From the NCBI RefSeq assembly GCF_018070575.1, contig NZ_JAGPXN010000031.1:1-42781 (forward strand): a stretch of DNA of 42,781 bases. Direction: 5' to 3'. The position numbers were made by a program, and so were the translations under genes. The notes beneath the pieces are model-generated. The model had not been told where the DNA came from and did not search any database. It was given only the letters and a program-made list of their open reading frames with translations. The DNA is from Micromonospora sp. C31. GTDB lineage: Bacteria > Actinomycetota > Actinomycetes > Mycobacteriales > Micromonosporaceae. Shown one piece after another: positions 35,263 to 42,781 of this stretch; position 1 is the stretch's first letter, and each line of letters starts with the position of its first letter.

Positions 35263-36329
35263 TGCAACCGCAGCACGAAGACCCGGTCGACGAGGCCAGA
35301 CAGAAGGCGATGCAGTTCCTCGGCGTCGTTTCCACCCTCAGCGAAGCCGTCGCCCGCTTCGCCGCGGTGGGTATCCAGCGCAAGGCCGCCGAGGAGGAAC
35401 GCGTTGCCGGCCGGGAGCGGGCCGCCGAGGCGGCCAGCCGCGCCGCCGACCGGCTCGGCGACTCCGTCCGCGCCGACCGGGAGCGACTCGCCCGCCGGGT
35501 CGACGGCTCGTGGCTGAAGGACGCCACCCTCACCGAGGTGGCCGAGGTATGGCGTACCGCGACGGTGCACGCCGCCGCCGGCGACCCCGTCGCACAGAAG
35601 CTCGCGGGGCTCGCCCTGGATCGCCTGGGCGAGCTGCACCCGCAGTGGCGGGCCGCGTACGACCGGCAGCGAGCGGCTGGAAAGTCCGCTCCCGACGCCG
35701 CCCGCGCCGCGGCCCACGAGGTCTGGGAGGACGAAGCGACGAGGGCCGGCGCCAGCGGCAGAGCGGCGCGACCGCACGGTGGCCCCGAGGGCCCGAAGCT
35801 GCGCGCCGGCGCGAACGGGAAGGCGCTACCCGCTGGTGGGCAGGCGCTCAACGACCTGGACGCCGCCGTACGTTCTGAAGCAGGACGGCTGCTCGCCGAC
35901 GTCAGTCCCGAGGCGCTGGACCGGCTACAGCGTGACCTGCGCGCCAGCGGCCGAGCGCCAGCGGCGGACAGCCTCGGACTTGTACGCCAGTACGTGAGTG
36001 AGGCCCGCAAGGCAGGCGTCCTGACGCCGGTGGTCGCCGATGCCGTTGACCGCGACCTGCTGGCACGCGCGGACGAGGATCGGGCGCAGGCCCGCGCCGT
36101 CGCCGGGACGCCTGATCACCCGCGCACCGCAGTTGACGAGCATACCGAGGGGCTCGTTGTGGCCACGGGGCATTTCGGATCGGCCAGCCACGACGAAGTC
36201 GTGGCCCAGCAGCGCCGCCTCGGCAGTACGTTCGCTCCGCTGGTCGTCGGCGGGAAGGTGGACCCCCTCGTGTCCGCCAAGCGGCCGGCGACGGTGGTAC
36301 CGGAGCGGGTCCGGGCGGTGACGCGATGA
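35259..36329 (+). CDS. Helical protein of the mobilization operon, function unknown
   Basis: A 356-residue hydrophilic protein that I cannot assign to a named family. The first 110 residues are helical and highly charged (AAEEERVAGRERAAEAASRA, RADRERLARRV), probably a coiled coil. The middle is Ala/Gly-rich, and residues 190–270 again look helical (LDRLQRDLRASGRAPAADSL). The start is an ATGATG pair after GGAAGGAG, with the relaxase TGA overlapping. Position suggests an accessory role in mobilization. Confidence 0.75.
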   Translation: MMQPQHEDPVDEARQKAMQFLGVVSTLSEAVARFAAVGIQRKAAEEERVAGRERAAEAASRAADRLGDSVRADRERLARRVDGSWLKDATLTEVAEVWRTATVHAAAGDPVAQKLAGLALDRLGELHPQWRAAYDRQRAAGKSAPDAARAAAHEVWEDEATRAGASGRAARPHGGPEGPKLRAGANGKALPAGGQALNDLDAAVRSEAGRLLADVSPEALDRLQRDLRASGRAPAADSLGLVRQYVSEARKAGVLTPVVADAVDRDLLARADEDRAQARAVAGTPDHPRTAVDEHTEGLVVATGHFGSASHDEVVAQQRRLGSTFAPLVVGGKVDPLVSAKRPATVVPERVRAVTR

Positions 36330-36841
36330 CCAGCGTGAAAACCTCAAGTCCTTTCGGCGAGGTGGACGGGACGACAGAGGATTTCGCAGCCCAGGTGGCG
36401 CTGTTGACCAGGCAGGTCGCCGAACTTGAGCAGGTTGTCGCCGACCGCGCGGCCAGCGGCGGTGGGCAGGGGCAGCCACCGGTGTACGCGACTGTCGAGG
36501 AGTGGGTCCGCGACTACCTCCTGCCGGGATTTCCCCGACCGGTCGGCGAGGTCGGGCTGGTGCGGTGGCACTGGTGCGAGCAGTGGTGGCGCCACGACGA
36601 AGCCGTGACCCGGCTGACCGCCTTGTGGTACGGCTGGGAACACGCCCGGCTCGAGATGACCGGCATGCTCGGCTGGCTGCGCGAACTGGACCACCACCTG
36701 CCGATGCTGCTCGGCCCCGACGGGCCATTCCGCTCCTGCGCCCCTGGCATCGACGGCAGCACTGCCCGACACAAAGCACCCACCGTGGCCGTCGTTGAGC
36801 AAGCGCCAGAGCGGTGGTGGGACTGGTGGGATACCGAGTAG
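36326..36841 (+). CDS. DUF4913 domain protein
   Basis: A 171-residue protein. A short coiled coil (VALLTRQVAELEQVVADRAA) leads to the Trp-rich DUF4913 core: VEEWVRDYLLPGFPRPVGEV, VRWHWCEQWWRHDEAVTRLT, LWYGWEHARL, WLRELDHHLPMLLGPDGPFR. Members are common on actinobacterial integrative elements and plasmids and have no known activity. It overlaps the previous gene by four bases and ends the operon. The same frame continues after its TAG into a transposase remnant. Confidence 0.88.
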   Translation: MTSVKTSSPFGEVDGTTEDFAAQVALLTRQVAELEQVVADRAASGGGQGQPPVYATVEEWVRDYLLPGFPRPVGEVGLVRWHWCEQWWRHDEAVTRLTALWYGWEHARLEMTGMLGWLRELDHHLPMLLGPDGPFRSCAPGIDGSTARHKAPTVAVVEQAPERWWDWWDTE

Positions 36842-37293
36842 GCACGCCGGGCGTTCCCCTACCCGCTGGTCCTGACCGTCTGCCGAGCCGAGGCCATCCG
36901 CCTGGCCCGACACATCCGCGCCCTCGTCGCCGAACTCGTTACCAACCACACCACCCTGCACCAAGCAGTCACCACACACGCACCACAACTGCTCGACCTA
37001 CTCGGCGTCGTCGCCGCTACCGTCTTACTAGCCTGGTCACACCCTGGACGCATCCGCTCCGAGGTCGAGTTTGCCGCCCTGGCCGGCGCATCACCGCTAC
37101 CAGCCTCATCAGGCAACACCACCCGACACCGACTCAACCGCGGCGGCGACCGCTGCCTCAACCGAGCCCTCTGCACCGTCGCCTTGATCCGCATGGGCCA
37201 CGACCCCCGCACCCGCGCCTACGTCACCCGCTGCACCGCCGAAGGCCGCACCAAACGCGAGGTCATGCGCAGCCTCAAGCGCTACTGTCGGCA
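36842..37293 (+). pseudogene. IS110-family transposase, C-terminal remnant
   Basis: About 150 codons carry the Transposase_20 end of IS110/IS116/IS902 transposases: RLARHIRALVAELV, LLAWSHPGRIRSEVEFAALA, GASPLPASSGNTTRHRLNRG, GDRCLNRALCTVALIRMGHD, PRTRAYVTRCTAEGRTKREV and MRSLKRY. The N-terminal DEDD nuclease domain is missing and no start is present. It shares frame with the DUF4913 gene, separated only by TAG. It is evidence of past insertion or deletion at the end of the mobilization operon. Confidence 0.88.
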
Positions 37294-37399
37294 ACGCAAG
37301 TCAACTGCAGGCGTGCATACTCCCACATGGTTCGCATGGCCATGGAGCCTAGCGACAGGACCGCCCCGGGACCATCAGCGCTAAGGAGGGTGGATGCGG

Positions 37400-37917
37400 G
37401 ACGACCGGCGCCCTGATGCACGTACAAGGTGGCCGTCTGTGGACCCGGCGTCAGCGTGACGGCCTGATTCCCATCGACTGGATCCCACCGGCCCGCCGGC
37501 TTCTGGCCCAAGGCCGCCCGATCGACGCGTTCGCCCACGTTCTCCATCGCCACCGGTCCGAGCGCGGCGCGCCGCAACCCCCGTTGGCTGATTGCCGCCA
37601 TCCTCCGGCTGGCCTCTGGCGGAAAAAACGGGCGAAGCTCGTCGAGCTGCTCGAATCGGCCCTGCACGAGCATGCGGAGGTTGGCCGGCTCGACGACAGC
37701 TTCCCCCCAATACCGCGAGGTCTCCGCCGACGTGCTGCTGATGACCGGCGGCCGGAGCGACCTGGCGCACGTCGGCCCCTCCGCCGCCCGGCTCGCCGAG
37801 GTGCTCCCCTCGTCGCGGGTACCCACCTTCCCGAAACTGAATCACTTCGGACCGCACCACCGAGGCACGACCGAGGTCTCCGCGGCACTCACCACGGTTG
37901 AGTCAGAGCCACCTTGA
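37400..37917 (+). pseudogene. Alpha/beta-hydrolase pseudogene (3' part)
   Basis: Pieces of the C-terminal half of an alpha/beta hydrolase lie in successive frames: DWIPPARRLLAQGRPIDAFA, then NPRWLIAAILRLASGGK, KRAKLVELLESALHEHAEVG, and after a shift at a six-C run YREVSADVLLMTGGRSDLAH, RLAEVLPSSRVPTFPKLNHF. The last includes the usual Asp/His region, with Asn where HxGP-type hydrolases often have Asp. The N-terminal nucleophile half is absent. At least two frameshifts show decay. Confidence 0.7.
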
Positions 37918-38068
37918 ACGTCCGCGAGCACCTCGAACTGTCGCGATCGAACGCACTACCTTCGGCACGACCGCAAGCCGTCATGATCGGCCGGCGGTGA
38001 CGCTACGCGCCGATCGGTCTGCGGCATGAGCTGACGCCGTCCCAGACGCCACGGACGAGAGCCAGGGG

Positions 38069-38074
38069 TAGGAT
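38069..38074 (+). promoter_or_regulatory. -10 box (TAGGAT) of the endonuclease–ATPase gene
   Basis: TAGGAT ends nine bases before the GTG, consistent with a leaderless transcript. No Shine-Dalgarno sequence is seen, and no -35 is convincing. Confidence 0.45.
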
Positions 38075-38083
38075 GTAGCGCTT

Positions 38084-41000
38084 GTGGATCTCGTAGCCCG
38101 CCTGCTGAATACACTGGCGAACCAGCCGGTGCATCCGGCCGAGTTCGAGCGATGCGCGTGTGCACTCCTGCAACCGCGTTATCCGGGCCTTTCTGCCGTC
38201 GAGGGCGGCCACGACTTCGGGCGTGACGCCGACATCTACTTTCCGTTCGGTAGTGGGGACACGTGTAGCCGGGGACGACTTCTCGTTACGACCGGTGATC
38301 CGGCCGCGAATCTTCGGACTGGACTGCGGCGGATGCGGGAGGAGGGCCTGTCCGTCGCCTTGGTGGTCATCGCCTGTATCCGGGCAGTCAGTGCCCGTGA
38401 GCGGGCCACCTTGGACGACATCTGCGCGGAGTACGATCTGGACCCACCGCATGTCTACGCCCGCGATTGGCTCGTGGCCGCACTCGTCCGCGATCCGGTG
38501 TGGCGGCAACGGCTGCTCGGCATTGCTGGCGAGCTCGGTGCGCTCGTCGACCGGCCGTTGGAGATGCTGGAGCAGGCGACGGTCTCGGTCGCTCTGGTGG
38601 GTCGGGATATTGAGCTGTCGATGCTTCGCAACGTGATCGCGGACGGCAAGGACGCAGTCGTGTCCGGCGTCCCGGGCGTCGGGAAGACCCGGGTTCTGGC
38701 TGAACTCGATCGATCGGTGGTGTTCTTGGAGCAGGCGGAGCCGGGCCGAGTTATTGATCATTTGCTGCTGCGGTCCCCGTCCGCTGTGGTAATAGATGAC
38801 GCGCACACCCGTGTCGACGAGTTGCGGGTCTTGCGGCGTGCGCGGCTGCAGGAGGGCCTTTCCTATTCGATCATCGCGTCTACCTGGCCCACGATGTTCG
38901 ACGCCGTCGGCGAAGAGCTGCCCGGAGCCGAGACCGTCCCGATCGAGCTGCTGGAATTGGCGGATATGAACTCGCTCGTCGAGTCGGTCGGCGTCACCGC
39001 GTATCGGGCGAGGCAGATCGTTCTGCGCCAGGCGGAGGGGCGCCCAGGCTGGGCACTTGCGCTGTGTGAACTCTTCGCGAAAGGCGCTGGCTACGATGTT
39101 GTGAGCGGCGTAGCACACTTGGCGAACGTGGAGCGCTTCCTCCGGCGGGCCACTGAGTCCGAGATTGCCCTTGACGCTCTCGCATGCATGGCGGCTCTGG
39201 GCCACATCCCTGTTGAGATGTTGCACAAACTTGCACCGCTGCTGGGCGTTCCGCCCGCTGAGCTGGTGGGGCTGATGAACCGGCTCAGCCGTAACGGGTT
39301 GGTCGACCAGGCTGGGGGCGGCTGGTCTGTTCAGGCGAGCCTGCGGGCGCCGTTGGTCGCCCGATGGTTCTTCACCGATCCGCCTGGACGTCCGTGGTCA
39401 ACGCTGCACGCGGCGTTCCCCGACCGGTCGCTCAACTTAGCCGGTGCGGTTGTGGCGGCAGCGCACACTGGGTCTGCGGCCGCTCGGAGTGCGGCGGAAA
39501 CCTGGGTGACATCGCTGCCAGAGTCGGCGAGCTGGGACACGGCGATCTTCAGGGTTGTATCGGAGTACTCGACGTTGGACGAGAGCGCCGCCCTATGCGC
39601 GGTCAAGCACGCCCGAACGGCGCTAGCCGCGCCGCGCGAGACCGTCCGGATCGGGGAGGTCAGCCTCGACCCGGTGGGGGACGCCGCCGCCACATTGCTG
39701 ACCCGGGCCGCCCGTGGGTGGCTATTGCCCGAGGCCGTAGCAGGGCTGCTCGATCTGGCCGTCGGCGACAATCGCCTGCGCCACCAGACGCCAGCGCACC
39801 CGCTGCGCGTGCTCGGCGACCTGGCCCGACATGTTGACCCTGACTACGGCACGGCGGTCGAAATCCGGGAACGTCTGCTCGACGGCGCGCTCGGTTGGCT
39901 GACCGAGAATGCCGAACCTCACCGGTGGACCGTCGCGGCGGAGCTTCTCGCCGCCGTCTTCTCGGTCGAGGCGTCGGGAAGCTGGACCGAGCTCGGCGCC
40001 CCGTACACGATTACCGTCTCCCAGGGGATCGAAAACGCGCGACACCTCGCGCGGCTGAGGGCGATGTGGGAACGCGTCGCAGAAGCCGTCAGCGCCGACC
40101 AGAAGTCGGAGCTGCCTCGCTGCCCGCCGGAGGCCCTTCGATCCCTGCTCGACTTGGCTGGCGAGTGGCTGCGTCTCGGTATGGGCTTCTCGTTCGGCCA
40201 GACCGAGCCGACAGATAAACAGAAGCAGATTGCCGCCGACGGTGGCCGCGAGATCCTTGAATCGCTTCGGCCAGCCCTGCAGCGAGTACCAGGACTCGCG
40301 CTGCGCGCTCAGCGTTTAGTCTTCGACCTTGAGCAGCGCGGTCAGACCACTGGCGACCTGATCCAAGCCTTCGAGCTTGATTCTGATTTAGAAGATCTTG
40401 TCGGACGACACGACCCCTACCTGGCCGACGATCTCGAGGCCGCGTTGCAGGAGCGGGGCGCCGCTACTGACGCTCTCGCCCGCCGGCTTGCCGCCCTCGG
40501 GCCAGCCCTTGGCACGGCCAGGTTCATTGGGCTACTCCAGCAGGAAGGGTTGGCAGTTGAGCATCCCAGTGGAGGATGGATCGCGGAACGAATAAAACAG
40601 CACATGGGCGACCCGGCGGCCTGGTATCATGCCGCAGCCGCGGCCGGTGAACCCTCGCTTCTGCGCGCCGCCACGGAGCGCTGCTTGGCAGAAAACCCGG
40701 ACACGCTGCCTGAGGCTGCAATTGCCGGGGCCCTCCGCGACTCGAAGCTGCGCCCCGCGGTGATATCCGCGATGCTCGCACGTTCGGAGGTCGATGACCT
40801 CGCTGAACTTGTAATCGGAGATCTGCGGGCAGAGGACGCCCCGATGCTCCGCCGGCTGTTCACCCGCGACGCGCCAGACGATGTCCTGCACCAGTTGCTC
40901 TTGCACCCCATCCCGGCGATTGCCGGCGCCACAGCAATGAGTTTCGGCGTCGGCCAGAAGCACGGCCCGGCCTTACCGGAGCAATGGCGGCCTGAGTGGG

Positions 41001-41629
41001 AGGAAGCCATCCGCCACCTGAGAGCCGAAGATCTTGACACGCACGGCAAGTGGCGTACCGGCGAGCTGCTCAAGCACCTCGCGGAACACGAACCGGACCT
41101 GTTCGAGGCATGGTTTGAGCGCCAGTTCGACGAAGCGGACGAGAAGCGGTTCATCTCGGCGCCCGAACCCCGTGGATGCGAAAGACTCCTTGGGAAGCTG
41201 CCCCAGCCGCACCGCGAGCGCCTCGCTCGTCGATGTGCAGGTCGGCCCTGGATTGGCAAGAGCCTGCTGACCTACCTCGTCGGACGGGACCAGGAACTCG
41301 CAGAGCGACTCCTCGATGACAGGACCGTTACGCTCGACGGGCTCCTCGAAGTGGTCTTGGGTGAACGGAACCAGACCCTCGAAGAGATCGGGCCACTGCT
41401 GTTGGAGCGCGGTGTCGCACCCCAGCGGATCGCCGCAACTGCTGGCGGCCTCGTGTCAGGTTGGGGGCCGGAGTCGGCAAAGCATCAGGAAATTTTCGAG
41501 TACTTCAGCGGATTGGGTGAGCGTGTACCCGCCCTTGCACCGGTCGGCGAGGCGGGCTGCATCCAGCAGGCCACGCTGCGTGAGCGGGCTGAAGCCCGCG
41601 AGCGGCAAGAGCGTGTTCGCGGCTGGTGA
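38084..41629 (+). CDS. Restriction-endonuclease-like / STAND-type P-loop ATPase, putative defence protein
   Basis: A 1,181-residue intact gene. Residues 15–130 resemble a PD-(D/E)xK nuclease fold: FERCACALLQ, then VEGGHDFGRDADIYFP (Asp48/Asp50) and RGRLLVTTGDPAANL. The expected (D/E)xK lysine seems replaced (LLVTT), so catalysis is doubtful. Walker A GVPGVGKT is at 195–202 and Walker B VVIDDAH at 235–241, in the style of STAND/AAA switch ATPases, followed by a helical region with LVESVGVTAYRARQIVLRQA. Residues 450–1181 are helical and may be repeats acting as a sensor; the tail is RERAEARERQERVRG. The order effector, ATPase, sensor matches antiviral STAND proteins such as Avs. It stands alone among pseudogenes and IS remnants. 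A defence role is inference. Confidence 0.75.
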   Translation: MDLVARLLNTLANQPVHPAEFERCACALLQPRYPGLSAVEGGHDFGRDADIYFPFGSGDTCSRGRLLVTTGDPAANLRTGLRRMREEGLSVALVVIACIRAVSARERATLDDICAEYDLDPPHVYARDWLVAALVRDPVWRQRLLGIAGELGALVDRPLEMLEQATVSVALVGRDIELSMLRNVIADGKDAVVSGVPGVGKTRVLAELDRSVVFLEQAEPGRVIDHLLLRSPSAVVIDDAHTRVDELRVLRRARLQEGLSYSIIASTWPTMFDAVGEELPGAETVPIELLELADMNSLVESVGVTAYRARQIVLRQAEGRPGWALALCELFAKGAGYDVVSGVAHLANVERFLRRATESEIALDALACMAALGHIPVEMLHKLAPLLGVPPAELVGLMNRLSRNGLVDQAGGGWSVQASLRAPLVARWFFTDPPGRPWSTLHAAFPDRSLNLAGAVVAAAHTGSAAARSAAETWVTSLPESASWDTAIFRVVSEYSTLDESAALCAVKHARTALAAPRETVRIGEVSLDPVGDAAATLLTRAARGWLLPEAVAGLLDLAVGDNRLRHQTPAHPLRVLGDLARHVDPDYGTAVEIRERLLDGALGWLTENAEPHRWTVAAELLAAVFSVEASGSWTELGAPYTITVSQGIENARHLARLRAMWERVAEAVSADQKSELPRCPPEALRSLLDLAGEWLRLGMGFSFGQTEPTDKQKQIAADGGREILESLRPALQRVPGLALRAQRLVFDLEQRGQTTGDLIQAFELDSDLEDLVGRHDPYLADDLEAALQERGAATDALARRLAALGPALGTARFIGLLQQEGLAVEHPSGGWIAERIKQHMGDPAAWYHAAAAAGEPSLLRAATERCLAENPDTLPEAAIAGALRDSKLRPAVISAMLARSEVDDLAELVIGDLRAEDAPMLRRLFTRDAPDDVLHQLLLHPIPAIAGATAMSFGVGQKHGPALPEQWRPEWEEAIRHLRAEDLDTHGKWRTGELLKHLAEHEPDLFEAWFERQFDEADEKRFISAPEPRGCERLLGKLPQPHRERLARRCAGRPWIGKSLLTYLVGRDQELAERLLDDRTVTLDGLLEVVLGERNQTLEEIGPLLLERGVAPQRIAATAGGLVSGWGPESAKHQEIFEYFSGLGERVPALAPVGEAGCIQQATLRERAEARERQERVRGW

Positions 41630-41910
41630 CGCCAATACCTGCATCACCAGCAAGTTCCCGTCGATGCTGGTCCAGCCCGACGTGTTGTGGCCCACCGGCT
41701 CCGTCTTCGAGGCTGCGGTCGTCGGGTTTACGTCGAACGTCCAGTCGAGGGACTACTCGCAACCTGCGATCTCGTGTCGTCGCACCGACTCGCGCCAGAT
41801 GCAGCAAGCCCGTCCTCGTGCAGGGCGCACGGGATCCCTAACAGAGGAGGGTGTCACAGCCACTGTCACCGGCGCCAGGACCCCCTAGTCTCGTCGTTCG
41901 TGCCGTATGC
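41590..41910 (-). other. Gap with coding-like minus-strand text
   Basis: The minus strand reads SLDWTFDVNPTTAASKTEPV then GHNTSGWTSIDGNLLVMQVL in one frame, which looks like real protein, but a stop lies just before it and no start is found. It is probably a degraded fragment of an unknown gene. No plus-strand gene is supported. Confidence 0.3.
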
Positions 41911-42672
41911 TCAGCCCGGCGACAAGCCACCCTCAGCTTCCGGTCCCTTTCCAAGCTGAGCGCCGTCGACGTCGTCGCTCCCAGGGGCCGCCAGCACCAA
42001 CTCCCCGCCGTCAGGCTCGCGTCCACCTGTCCTGCGGAATCGTCCATGAACGCCGAGAAAATCGATCATCACCTGCACCGCGTTGCCGGCTTCCCAGTGG
42101 CCTGGTGCCGCACCACGATGAGCGGCATCGTTGCGACGCTTGTTAAGCCAGCGCAGCCGATCGACTGGAACAGCGAGCTGAAGGCCGGAGTGCTCGGCGA
42201 TCGAGATGTAGTCGCCGAGAGCTGTACGCTCGCTGATGCGTCCTCGCTGCCTTTCGGGCAGTTGGTCGACGTGACTGCGGACGTGCCGGCCAAGGGCAAT
42301 CTCGAGGGCGGTAGCTGCGTCGATGATTGCGCGCCGGTAAGCGTTGCGTCTGTGCGCGGCTCGTGCGTCACGACTGAGCACCTCTTCGAGCGGCGGTTCC
42401 TTGCCGTCACGGACGAACCCGAGGATGTCAGCCCATTCCCGCGCGCGGAGTGGAAGGACGCGAGGTGTAGTGATCGTGAAACCCAAGGCGCCGTCGTGCG
42501 GCGGCTCGATAAACGTGAGCCCTGCGCCTACCGACTCTGCGTCGTAGACACGGTGATTGGGGTCGAGGTCCTGGCCGGTCAGGACCTCAGTCCAGGTGCG
42601 CACGTCGTTGAACCACCTGTTGATGTATGCAGCGAGCTGATGCTCGGGGGTAAAGGGTCTGCTGCACCGATA
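41911..42672 (-). pseudogene. HEPN-like protein, 5' end cut by an IS3-family element
   Basis: About 253 codons remain. The frame continues beyond the first GTG (42603) as protein-like text, RPFTPEHQLAAYINRWFNDV, up to the transposon end, where a stop appears, so the original start was removed by insertion. The C-terminal half resembles HEPN domains: AIIDAATALEIALGRHVRSH, then RLRWLNKRRNDAAHRG, with the RNxxxH motif typical of HEPN RNases. The first part (GQDLDPNHRVYDAESVGAGL) is unknown. HEPN proteins are common in toxin–antitoxin and antiphage systems. Expression from GTG 42603 would give a 230-residue protein, so function is not excluded. Confidence 0.65.
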
Positions 42673-42781
42673 GGTGACAGTTCAGTCACGCGGCCTGACT
42701 GGCCGGTCGGGTCATGATGGTCTCGTACTCGATAGGGGTCAACCGGGACAGGGATCGTTGGCGTCGACGGCGGTGGTAGGT
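42673..42781 (-). mobile_element. IS3-family insertion sequence, right end
   Basis: The transposase end and the adjoining GGTGACAGTTCA, a probable terminal inverted repeat, mark the edge of the element. The rest lies beyond the window, so the exact boundary and the target duplication cannot be fixed. Confidence 0.7.
42686..42781 (-). CDS. IS3-family transposase OrfB, C-terminal end (partial)
   Basis: Thirty-one codons end at TGA. The text TYHRRRRQRSLSRLTPIEYE TIM matches the end of IS3-type DDE transposases, which finish with NxxRRHSxLGxxSPxEFE. The catalytic part lies outside the window. Confidence 0.8.
   Translation of the reverse strand, partial: TYHRRRRQRSLSRLTPIEYETIMTRPASQAA

Noticed and set aside
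36937..36943. Another CGTTACC inside the IS110 remnant
   Set aside because: Single copy inside degenerate coding sequence, no second core at 12 or 24 bases.
38003..39226. 407-codon minus-strand frame across the start of the STAND gene
   Set aside because: No domain-like text; the plus strand carries nuclease-like and P-loop motifs.
28226..42781. Right attachment site (copy of the tRNA-Pro 3' end)
   Set aside because: No sequence resembling the T-arm/acceptor end recurs; short partial matches such as GCCGTCCCA near 38039 are too weak.

Overview
The window reads as chromosome of a high-GC actinobacterium, most likely Micromonosporaceae (Micromonospora or Salinispora type). The reasons are the very strong G/C third-position bias, frequent GTG starts, the gene order tlyA–nadK–recN–steA–steB–murJ–pyrG–nudix–ald–xerD–parA–scpA–scpB–rluB–cmk–der, and actinobacterial TAnnnT -10 boxes directly in front of start codons. 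No alignment could be run, so family calls rest on motifs and remembered family sequences.

Region 1 (1–27,955) is a stable core block. It opens inside a TPR protein with an RGG-type repeat N-terminus, followed by a HAD-IIA phosphatase, an SCP2-domain protein on the minus strand, a phasin-like protein and a small Pro/Gly-rich protein. Next come TlyA (rRNA 2'-O-methyltransferase), NAD kinase, RecN, the SteA/SteB cell-separation pair, an MraY-like glycosyl-1-phosphate transferase, a MurJ-type flippase, a GT4 glycosyltransferase and a large phosphatase-like membrane protein. After these lie CTP synthase, an ADP-ribose pyrophosphatase, a TM2 protein, alanine dehydrogenase, XerD, ParA, ScpA, ScpB, RluB, cytidylate kinase and Der. 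The theme is envelope growth, nucleotide supply, chromosome segregation and ribosome maturation. Many neighbours overlap by ATGA or GTGA, so they are probably co-translated.

Region 2 (28,152–about 37,000) is an integrated mobilizable element lodged at the 3' end of a tRNA-Pro(GGG) gene. A tyrosine integrase and an excisionase-type HTH protein follow. Then come a minus-strand pair with an AbiEii-type nucleotidyltransferase, a decayed formylglycine-generating-enzyme-like gene, a small membrane protein, and a tightly overlapping mobilization operon (MobC-like, relaxase, a coiled-coil protein, a DUF4913 protein). No replication or FtsK/TraB transfer gene and no second copy of the tRNA end are visible, so the element is either an IME or a fragment whose right end lies outside. 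Repeated GGTAACG sites sit in front of int and mobC and before the 35,259 gene, and look like a private regulatory signal.

Region 3 (about 36,842–42,781) is accessory and partly decayed: an IS110 transposase remnant, an alpha/beta-hydrolase pseudogene, and an intact 1,181-residue protein combining a restriction-endonuclease-like N-terminus, a STAND-like P-loop ATPase and a long C-terminal region. It ends with a HEPN-like gene cut by an IS3-family element that runs off the window. The endonuclease–ATPase protein is the best candidate for a little-described defence system. The AbiEii-type pair and the HEPN remnant support reading this stretch as a defence island.
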